Shown one piece after another: positions 1-5,568 of a DNA stretch of 8,946 nt. Positions within the stretch are counted from its first letter, which is position 1; every line of letters begins with the position of its first letter. The notes under the pieces are model-generated. The model made no database searches. It saw nothing but the letters and a program-made list of their open reading frames with translations, and was not told where the DNA came from. The stretch comes from an uncultured Collinsella sp. (GTDB lineage Bacteria > Actinomycetota > Coriobacteriia > Coriobacteriales > Coriobacteriaceae): positions 1 through 8,946 of the forward strand of contig CAAEVD010000084.1 of assembly GCA_900759435.1 (NCBI GenBank), in the 5' to 3' direction. Both the position numbers and the translations under genes were made by a program.

Positions 1-20
1 GCCTCTGAGCTGCGAACATT

Positions 21-95
21 TGGTGGGCGTTAGAAGATTTGAACTTCTGACCTCTTCCGTGTCAGGGAAGCGCTCTCCCCCTGAGCTAAACGCCC
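21..95 (-). tRNA. tRNA-Val (anticodon GAC)
   Basis: The minus strand folds into a complete 75-nt cloverleaf with the CCA end encoded. The 7-bp acceptor stem is GGGCGTT/AACGCCC with discriminator A. The D stem is GCTC/GAGC, the anticodon stem CTTCC/GGAAG with loop CTGACAC, and the T stem AGAAG/CTTCT with loop TTCAAAT. The anticodon read from the loop is GAC, which decodes the Val codons GUC and GUU. All stems pair without mismatch, so the gene looks functional. It is transcribed away from the EamA gene and has its own promoter at 125-153. Confidence 0.97.
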
Positions 96-103
96 GATCA
101 AGG

Positions 104-119
104 GTGCGCAAGTGCGCAA
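104..119. repeat. Two tandem copies of an 8-bp unit in the tRNA-Val leader
   Basis: GTGCGCAA occurs twice in a row (104-111 and 112-119) between the tRNA-Val -10 box and the mature 5' end. It covers most of the predicted 5' leader removed by RNase P. No function can be assigned; it may be a simple replication-slippage duplication. Confidence 0.6.
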
Positions 120-124
120 GGGAT

Positions 125-169
125 AATATAACGGAGCCTGAACTCGGTGGCAAGAACATTTTTAAAAAT
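125..169 (-). promoter_or_regulatory. Promoter and UP-like element of the tRNA-Val gene
   Basis: On the minus strand a -35 box TTGCCA (153-148) and a -10 box TATATT (130-125) are separated by exactly 17 bases. The implied start lies near 118, giving a 5' leader of about 23 nt before the tRNA. Just upstream of the -35 box is a perfect 12-bp A/T palindrome, ATTTTTAAAAAT (158-169). It sits where an alpha-subunit UP element would be and fits a strong stable-RNA promoter. The boxes are seen directly; promoter strength is inferred. Confidence 0.75.
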
Positions 170-384
170 CGCTTACATTGTGGAATTCGGGGGCTTTGTC
201 ATATCTATTTCAAAAGAGCCTGCTGCCGCGATTTGGCTGTCGCATAATGCAAGGCCATTGCGGTATCGAGCTATGGAAAGACGCCTGCGGAATTGTCCTA
301 CCGATAAGCGGACAAGCCTCCAGCTGGTGCCTTCGCCGTGGTAAGGTAAGCCGAATTGTTTCCAGGCCGTTTCGGGGGAGTGGA

Positions 385-1407
385 ATGAGCAAAGAGTGTG
401 TCGAGCAGGTCGAAGGCGCAGGGGCTTCGGTGCCGATGACCGATATATCGAACATTGATGTGCCCGAGGGCACCGACGAGCTCAGCCGCAGCACCCGTCG
501 CGCCTGGCGCGACCGTCTCAACGACGCCCAGACGCGCAAGATGATCACGGGTGTTTTAGCCACGCTGGTGGGCGGTTCGTTTTGGGGTTTCTCGGGTACC
601 AGCGCGAGTTTTTTGTTCGATACCTACCATGTTGATACGCTGTGGCTTATGAGCATACGGCAGATTCTCGCCGGCCTGCTCTTTATGACTGTGGTTGTCA
701 CGCGCGACCGCGCACGCCTGGTCAAGCTTTGGACGACGCCCGCCGATCGCAAACAGCTGCTGTTCTTTACCGCCTTTGGCCTGCTCTTTAACCAGTTTTG
801 TTATCTTTCGGCCGTGCGCCTGACCAATGCCGGAACTGCGACGGTGCTCCAGTGCCTGCAACTGGTCATCATTATGGGCTACACCTGCGTGGTCGACCAT
901 CGCATGCCTCGCGTGCGTGAGGCCGTTGGCATTGGGTTGGCCCTGGGCGGCACCTTTTTAATCGCTACCGGCGGCGACCCGACCAGTCTGAGCATATCGC
1001 CGCTTGGCCTGGTCGCAGGCCTTATGTGTGCGGTCAGCGCCACCTGCATGGCGGTGATTCCCGCCAAGATTCTGCCCGAATACGGCAGCCCTATTGTTAC
1101 GGGCTCGGCTATGCTCACGGCGGGTGTCGTTTCGAGTGTCTTTGTGCAGCCGTGGGCTCATATGCCGGCCCTCGATGCTGCCGGCGTCGAAGCGCTCGCG
1201 GTGTTTGTGATCGTGGGCTCTTTCCTGGCGTATATGCTCTATATGGAGGGCGTCAAGGATATTGGCTCCGTACGCGCGAGTCTCATCGGAACTGTGGAGC
1301 CGGTCTCGGCAACCATCACCAGCGCCGTTATGCTGGGCACGGTGTTTTTGCCGACCGACCTAATTGGCTTTGCCATGATCATCGTGATGATGTTCCTGAC
1401 GGTATAG
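385..1407 (+). CDS. EamA-family (DMT superfamily) 10-helix transporter
   Basis: The 340-residue product is an inner-membrane protein of the drug/metabolite transporter type. About ten hydrophobic helices are visible at roughly 54-77, 86-105, 124-143, 150-168, 178-196, 206-226, 236-254, 267-287, 299-319 and 322-340, arranged as two five-helix EamA repeats. The second repeat carries the family-typical Gly-Thr-Val-Glu-Pro-Val segment (302-307). The substrate cannot be read from sequence. ATG 385 was chosen because GGGGAG (375-380) lies four bases upstream. This leaves an unusually long, charged cytoplasmic N-terminus of about 53 residues. ATG 541 (Met53) sits exactly at helix 1, as in many relatives, but has no ribosome-binding site. 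The protein ends inside helix 10 with no basic tail, so a few C-terminal residues may be missing compared with relatives. It appears monocistronic; no good promoter was found in the 289 bases between the tRNA and this start. Confidence 0.88.
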   Translation: MSKECVEQVEGAGASVPMTDISNIDVPEGTDELSRSTRRAWRDRLNDAQTRKMITGVLATLVGGSFWGFSGTSASFLFDTYHVDTLWLMSIRQILAGLLFMTVVVTRDRARLVKLWTTPADRKQLLFFTAFGLLFNQFCYLSAVRLTNAGTATVLQCLQLVIIMGYTCVVDHRMPRVREAVGIGLALGGTFLIATGGDPTSLSISPLGLVAGLMCAVSATCMAVIPAKILPEYGSPIVTGSAMLTAGVVSSVFVQPWAHMPALDAAGVEALAVFVIVGSFLAYMLYMEGVKDIGSVRASLIGTVEPVSATITSAVMLGTVFLPTDLIGFAMIIVMMFLTV

Positions 1408-1438
1408 CTCACGCCGCTTCCAAGACGGACACGGTGTT

Positions 1439-1463
1439 GCACCACAATTCCGCGAATTGGTGC
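1439..1463. repeat. Imperfect inverted repeat after the EamA gene
   Basis: GCACCACAATTC and GAATTGGTGC flank a CGC loop. They pair over 10 bp with a two-base bulge on the left arm. No T-run follows, so it is not a standard intrinsic terminator. It could be a weak or T-poor terminator for the EamA gene, or an operator just upstream of the candidate promoter of the next gene. Confidence 0.5.
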
Positions 1464-1476
1464 CTGCATCTGGAGT

Positions 1477-1505
1477 TTAACTGACGATGCCAAATATGCC
1501 ATAAA
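1477..1505 (+). promoter_or_regulatory. Candidate promoter for the DUF4012 gene
   Basis: TTAACT (1477-1482) and CATAAA (1500-1505) each match four of six consensus bases and are 17 bases apart. They would start transcription about 35 bases upstream of ATG 1547. This is the best-spaced pair in the gap and lies in its most A/T-rich part. The call remains weak. Confidence 0.35.
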
Positions 1506-1534
1506 CTAATAGCGTTATTGACTTTTAGTATTGC

Positions 1535-1545
1535 GAGGACTCCTC
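1535..1545 (+). promoter_or_regulatory. Ribosome-binding site of the DUF4012 gene inside a mini-hairpin
   Basis: The Shine-Dalgarno core GAGGA (1535-1539) is seven bases before ATG 1547, which fixes that start. GAGG and CCTC (1542-1545) can pair around an ACT triloop, so the site could be partly hidden. A 4-bp stem is marginal, and regulation by it is only a possibility. Confidence 0.5.
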
Positions 1546-1546
1546 T

Positions 1547-3886
1547 ATGGCTGGTAACCACTTTAAGAACGGCGACGGCGAGCGCTCTGCAGTTCCGCCG
1601 CGTTCAAATGGGGCTGGAAACGCTGGCGTACCGAGTGGATCCAGCCAAAACGGTGCGGGCAACCGTACGTCTCCGGGCGAAACGGCGATGTTTGCCGCTC
1701 TGTACGAACAGTCTCAAAAGGCAAAACAGGCTGGTCGCGTAGGCAGGCAGGCATTTCCGGGCGGGGCGGGCTCTGCGGCTTCGTCGGCCGGGGTCCGTCC
1801 GGCGCCAACGGGCGGTGCGAATGTTGCCGGTCCCACTGGCCCCGCTAACAACGCAAATCGCGCCCACAACGCCAGCCCCATCAACTCTGCCAATCCCGCC
1901 AATAGTGCTTCTTCTGCTGGAGACGCAGGGCTTACGGGTAACCTAGGCACCATCTATACAGGCGCTTCCGAAACCGGCACGTTTGCCCGTCTTGATGACG
2001 ACGGTGCCGAGTTTAAGGGTTCGGGCTCTAAAGAAGATTATTACGATTTTGGCTTGAACTACGGCGGCGATTCCTCGACGAGCTCGACCTCGAACGGCCT
2101 GGTTCGTCATCGCCATCGCAAAGGCGAGCGCAAGAAGCGCCGCGTTACAGCCGTTGTCGCTGCCATCGTTGTGGTGGTTCTTGTCGCGTTTGGCGTGAGC
2201 GGCTTCATGCTGCTTAACTCGGCAAAAACCGTGAAGAGTCAGGCAAAGGAAACTGTCGAGATTGTCGGTGGCCTTAAGGACAAGGTCACGTCGGGCGATT
2301 TTTCGACCCTGCCCGACGATGCGAAAAAGATCGACGAACTCTGCAGCAGCATGAAGAAGGAGACCTCGAGCCCGGTGTGGACGATGGCTTCGTTCATCCC
2401 CGTGTACGGCAGCGACATTAACGCCGCCCGCACCATGGTCGACGCTCTGTCCGATGTTTCGAGCGGCGCGCTGGTCCCCATGGCCGATAATCTCGCTCAG
2501 GCAACGCCCGGCAAGCTGTTCCAGAACGGGACAATCAACGTGTCCGCGCTGCAGGCGGTCGCCGATTCGCTCTCCGATAGCTCAAAGGTGTTCAAGAGCG
2601 CCAACAAAAAGGTGCAGAGTATTGGCGATACGCATATCGCCCAGGTGACCGAGCTGGTCGATAAGGCAAAGGACGGCTTTGCCGTCCTGGACGGTGCAGT
2701 CGACGCGGCGGAGAAGGTCGCCCCCGTTCTGCCCCAGATGCTCGGCGCCAACGGCCAGACGCGCAACTATCTTGTGTACGCCATGAACAACGTCGAGATC
2801 CGTGCTTGCGGCGGTTTTGGTGGTTCGCAAGGTTTGATTTCAGTCACCGATGGCCAGATGTCAATCGGCGACTTTGTTCCCCGCATTGGACTCAGTGAGG
2901 ACGAGGCGGTCGAGAGCGTCGACGAAGAGGACGAGGCGCTGTTTGGTGACCACAGTAACCTATACAACTCTGGTAACACGTATTCGCCCGATTGGCCCCG
3001 CAACTCGCAGCGTGTTGCCGCACTGTGGAAGTCCCAGTATGGGCAGGACGTCGATGGCGTCGTCGGCATCGATCCGGTGTTCTTGCAGTACCTGCTGGGC
3101 CTTGTCGGTAATGTCTCGCTGCCCGATGGCACGGTCGTCGACGGTACCAACGCGGCAAAGGTTCTCATGCACGACGTGTATTGGAACTATCCGGTCGAGG
3201 AATCGGACGGCATCTTTGCATCTGTTGCCAGCGCTGCCTTCGACAAGATTCTCGGTGGCATCGGGGACGTCGACGTTACGAAGCTTGTCGGTGCATTCGA
3301 GCGCGGTGCCGAAGAGGGCCGTCTGATTGCTTGGATGAGAAACGATGATGAGCAGAATGCCATCAAGGAGATGGGCATTGACGCTTCGCTGCCCGATCCG
3401 GATGATCCGAGTGCCGATCCCGTTGCCGGCGTTTACTTTAACAACCTGAGCTTCTCCAAGCTCGACTGGTACCTGAACGCCGACACGCAGATTGGCCAGG
3501 GCGTGAAGAACGGCGACGGCACGTGCTCCTATCGCATTACCGTTACCCTGACGAATATCATGACGCAGGAGGAGGCTGGCAAGCTGCCCGACTACGTGGC
3601 GGCCAGTGCGTCCGGCGCCGCGCGTGACGACGAGCGCTTGTATGTATCGCTATTTGCGCCGACGGGCGGCAATATTTCGGACCTTACCGTCGAAGGCACC
3701 CAGTTTGGCCTTGGCGCTGCCACCTGGCATGGGATCCCCTTCTATTCGGGAACCGTCGATCTGCATGCGGGCGAGACGACGACGATCACGTATACGCTGA
3801 CCACGTCGGCCGAGGCGGGGGACAAGCCGCTTACACTGCGTCAGACTCCTACGTGCCAGGCGGCTCGCGACAGCGCTTCGGCATAG
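1547..3886 (+). CDS. Single-pass membrane protein with extracellular DUF4012 region
   Basis: The 779-residue product has three parts. Residues 1 to about 190 are low complexity, rich in Gly, Ala, Asn, Ser and Pro, with Asn-Ala/Asn-Ser stretches near 98-125, and are probably disordered and cytoplasmic. A very basic patch (His/Arg/Lys) leads into one hydrophobic helix at 200-223, consistent with an N-in, C-out topology. The remaining ~555 residues are predicted outside the cell. They contain the DUF4012 hallmark around 390-440: a Leu-Pro plus Leu-Gly segment, Arg-Asn-Tyr-Leu-Val, then an Asn-Asn-Val-Glu-Ile-Arg and Gly-Gly-Phe-Gly-Gly-Ser motif (GGFGGS at 422-427). The C-terminal part (about 630-770) looks beta-rich, with Tyr-Leu-Asn and Thr-Ile-Thr-Tyr-Thr-Leu strands. 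The function of DUF4012 is not established to my knowledge. An envelope or surface-polymer role is only suggested by the topology and the glmM neighbour. It has its own ribosome-binding site and ends at a strong terminator. Confidence 0.85.
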   Translation: MAGNHFKNGDGERSAVPPRSNGAGNAGVPSGSSQNGAGNRTSPGETAMFAALYEQSQKAKQAGRVGRQAFPGGAGSAASSAGVRPAPTGGANVAGPTGPANNANRAHNASPINSANPANSASSAGDAGLTGNLGTIYTGASETGTFARLDDDGAEFKGSGSKEDYYDFGLNYGGDSSTSSTSNGLVRHRHRKGERKKRRVTAVVAAIVVVVLVAFGVSGFMLLNSAKTVKSQAKETVEIVGGLKDKVTSGDFSTLPDDAKKIDELCSSMKKETSSPVWTMASFIPVYGSDINAARTMVDALSDVSSGALVPMADNLAQATPGKLFQNGTINVSALQAVADSLSDSSKVFKSANKKVQSIGDTHIAQVTELVDKAKDGFAVLDGAVDAAEKVAPVLPQMLGANGQTRNYLVYAMNNVEIRACGGFGGSQGLISVTDGQMSIGDFVPRIGLSEDEAVESVDEEDEALFGDHSNLYNSGNTYSPDWPRNSQRVAALWKSQYGQDVDGVVGIDPVFLQYLLGLVGNVSLPDGTVVDGTNAAKVLMHDVYWNYPVEESDGIFASVASAAFDKILGGIGDVDVTKLVGAFERGAEEGRLIAWMRNDDEQNAIKEMGIDASLPDPDDPSADPVAGVYFNNLSFSKLDWYLNADTQIGQGVKNGDGTCSYRITVTLTNIMTQEEAGKLPDYVAASASGAARDDERLYVSLFAPTGGNISDLTVEGTQFGLGAATWHGIPFYSGTVDLHAGETTTITYTLTTSAEAGDKPLTLRQTPTCQAARDSASA

Positions 3887-3923
3887 GGTTTTTCTGGTAG
3901 CCCAGATAATCGAGTACCATTTT

Positions 3924-3957
3924 GGGGCGGACAGGCAATCTGTTCGCCCCTGTTTTG
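3924..3957 (+). terminator. Intrinsic terminator between the DUF4012 gene and glmM
   Basis: GGGGCGGACAG (3924-3934) pairs with CTGTTCGCCCC (3940-3950) in an 11-bp stem with one G-U pair and a GCAAT loop, followed by TGTTTTG. It ends two bases before the AAGGAG ribosome-binding site of glmM (3959-3964). glmM must therefore be expressed by read-through or from a start overlapping this hairpin. A possible -10 box GATAAT is at 3905-3910, without a good -35 partner. Confidence 0.85.
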
Positions 3958-3969
3958 TAAGGAGAGCGC

Positions 3970-5301
3970 ATGAAGTACTTTGGCACCGATGGCTTTCGCG
4001 GCGAGGCCAACGTTGGGCTAACGGTAGAGCACGCTTATAAGATTGGCCGCTTTGTGGGTTGGTATTACGGTGCCAATCGCGGCGCCAAGGCGCGCGTGAT
4101 CGTGGGCAAGGACACGCGTCGCTCGAGTTATATGTTCGAGGCGGCACTGGTGAGCGGTCTGGTCGCGAGCGGTGCGGACGCCTACATGCTGCACGTCATT
4201 CCCACGCCGGGCGTGGCGCATCAGACCGTCGAGGGTTGCTTCGATTGCGGCATCATGATCAGCGCGAGCCACAACCCGTTTTGCGATAACGGCATTAAGC
4301 TCGTCAACAGCGACGGCTTTAAGATGGACGAGGACGTGCTGGAGCTCATCGAGGACTATATCGATGGCAAGAGCGAGGTGCCGCTGGCTACGGGCAACCA
4401 CATTGGCGCCACGGTCGACTACATGCAGGGTCGCAACCGCTACATTGCCTCGCTCATCGCCAGCGCGAACTTTTCGCTGCAGGGCGTCAAGATCGGTCTC
4501 GACTGTGCCAACGGCTCGGCTTCCTCGGTTGCCAAGCCGGTGTTCGATGCGCTGGGCGCCGATGTGCGTGTAATCAATGCCGCGCCCGATGGCTTTAACA
4601 TTAACGTCGACTGCGGCTCCACGCATATGGAGCGCCTGCAGCGCCACGTGGTGGAGCAGGGCCTGGACGTGGGCTTTGCCTATGACGGCGATGCTGACCG
4701 CTGCCTGGCGGTGGATGAACGCGGCCGCGTGGTCGACGGCGACCAGATCCTGTACGTGTGCGGCGTGTATCTAAACAAGCACGGTCGCCTTTCGGGCGGT
4801 ACCGTGGTGCCGACGATTGCCAGCAACTTTGGCCTGATCAAGTCGCTGGAGCTTGCCGGCCTGAGCGCCGTGACCAGCGGCGTGGGCGACCGTCACGTGT
4901 ATGCAAAGATGCGCGAGGGCGGCTACAGCCTGGGCGGCGAGCAGACGGGCCATACGATCTTTGGCGATATCGAGCGCACGGGCGACGGCATTATGACCTC
5001 GCTGCGTGTGATGGAAGTGATTCGTGCCGAGCGCGAGACGCTCTCGCAGCTTACGGCTCCGTGCAAGTTGCTGCCGCAGGCGCAGGTTGCCGTGCGCGTG
5101 GTCGACAAGGATGCCGCGCTCGAGAACATGGGCGTGCAGAATGCGATCGCCGAGGCCGAGGCCGCGCTGGCGGGCGAGGGCCGCGTGCTGGTGCGCAAGA
5201 GCGGAACCGAATCGGTGATTCGCGTGCTGGCTGAGGCTCCGGACCAACCGGCCGCCGACGCCGCCATGAAGCGCATCGCAAGTGCTCTGGAAGCTTTATA
5301 G
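3970..5301 (+). CDS. glmM: Phosphoglucosamine mutase
   Basis: The 443-residue product matches the usual GlmM length (about 445) and all family signatures are present. It interconverts glucosamine-6-phosphate and glucosamine-1-phosphate in the cytoplasm, on the path to UDP-GlcNAc for peptidoglycan. The N-terminus carries Phe-Gly-Thr-Asp-Gly-Phe-Arg-Gly (4-11). The phosphoserine loop SASHNP is at 98-103 with catalytic Ser100. The Mg2+ site DGDADR is at 239-244 (Asp239, Asp241, Asp243). The sugar-binding loop GGEQTGH is at 322-328. The C-terminal phosphate-binding loop RKSGTES is at 409-415. ATG 3970 follows AAGGAG (3959-3964) with a five-base gap. It lies directly downstream of the DUF4012 terminator and ends before a hairpin-rich gap, so it is probably expressed on its own or by read-through. 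Related phosphohexomutases share these motifs, but the length and the KYFGTDGFRG start favour GlmM. Confidence 0.96.
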   Translation: MKYFGTDGFRGEANVGLTVEHAYKIGRFVGWYYGANRGAKARVIVGKDTRRSSYMFEAALVSGLVASGADAYMLHVIPTPGVAHQTVEGCFDCGIMISASHNPFCDNGIKLVNSDGFKMDEDVLELIEDYIDGKSEVPLATGNHIGATVDYMQGRNRYIASLIASANFSLQGVKIGLDCANGSASSVAKPVFDALGADVRVINAAPDGFNINVDCGSTHMERLQRHVVEQGLDVGFAYDGDADRCLAVDERGRVVDGDQILYVCGVYLNKHGRLSGGTVVPTIASNFGLIKSLELAGLSAVTSGVGDRHVYAKMREGGYSLGGEQTGHTIFGDIERTGDGIMTSLRVMEVIRAERETLSQLTAPCKLLPQAQVAVRVVDKDAALENMGVQNAIAEAEAALAGEGRVLVRKSGTESVIRVLAEAPDQPAADAAMKRIASALEAL

Positions 5302-5304
5302 TTA

Positions 5305-5324
5305 CGCGGTTTTACCAAACCGCG
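5305..5324. repeat. Perfect 8-bp inverted repeat just after glmM
   Basis: CGCGGTTT (5305-5312) and AAACCGCG (5317-5324) flank a TACC loop, three bases after the glmM stop. There is no T-run, so it is not a standard terminator. It could protect the glmM mRNA 3' end or act as a first pause before the terminator at 5377. Confidence 0.6.
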
Positions 5325-5376
5325 AAACCGCTCGACGCTGCAAACGGCCCCAACCGGCAATCTGACGTTCAATTTC

Positions 5377-5411
5377 AAGGGCGCGACCAGAAGGTCAGCG
5401 CCCTTTCATTT
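5377..5411 (+). terminator. Intrinsic terminator of glmM
   Basis: AAGGGCGC-GACC (5377-5388) pairs with GGTC-A-GCGCCCTT (5393-5405) around an AGAA loop with one bulged A, giving 12 bp. It is followed by the T-rich tail TTTCATTT. It is placed correctly to end glmM transcription, although the tail is interrupted. Confidence 0.7.
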
Positions 5412-5431
5412 CACGTCACCTTGCTCGCTTG

Positions 5432-5491
5432 CCCGGCACTTGGGGACGTTCCTATTGTGCCGGCAAAAAATGAACGTCCCCAAGTGCCGGG
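5432..5491. repeat. 60-base REP/RAYT-like palindrome
   Basis: Two 20-base arms (5432-5451 and 5472-5491) are exact reverse complements. They have a GGCACTTGGGGACGTTC core and flank a 20-base loop. The loop itself contains GTGCCGG (5457-5463), identical to part of the right arm (5484-5490) and complementary to CCGGCAC in the left arm (5433-5439), so two alternative hairpins can form. There is no T-run matching a terminator in either direction. ACTTGGGGACGTTC-type palindromes are, from general knowledge, typical of REP-like elements tied to RAYT (IS200-like) transposases. No transposase is present here, so any mobilisation would have to come from elsewhere. Confidence 0.75.
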
Positions 5492-5506
5492 GCTCTGGCT
5501 TAGATG

Positions 5507-5546
5507 AAAAAAGGGGCGCCGCGGATAGATCCTGCGGCGCCCCTTT
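5507..5546 (-). terminator. Intrinsic terminator of the M32 carboxypeptidase gene
   Basis: Read on the minus strand, AAAGGGGCGCCGC (5546-5534) pairs with GCGGCGCCCCTTT (5522-5510), a 13-bp stem with an internal GGA/TCC extension. It is followed by six T (5512-5507). It begins 23 bases after the M32 stop codon and faces the glmM transcript. On the plus strand the trailing T-run is only three bases, so it mainly serves the minus-strand gene. Confidence 0.88.
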
Positions 5547-5568
5547 GCGTTGGCGTGTTGCCTAGGCT

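Noticed and set aside
1..18. The start of a second tRNA on the minus strand (GCAGCTCAGAGGC resembles a D-arm)
   Set aside because: The base before the D-arm corresponding to the invariant U8 would be C, no acceptor stem can be tested, and the window ends. It may equally be the start of a terminator for tRNA-Val.
220..248. A promoter for the EamA gene (CTGCTG, 17 bases, CATAAT)
   Set aside because: The -35 box matches the consensus at only two positions, so the pair is not better than chance.
178..384. A 69-codon upstream extension of the EamA gene
   Set aside because: It has no ribosome-binding site, its sequence is unlike a transporter N-terminus (Cys- and Arg-rich), and ATG 385 has GGGGAG upstream.
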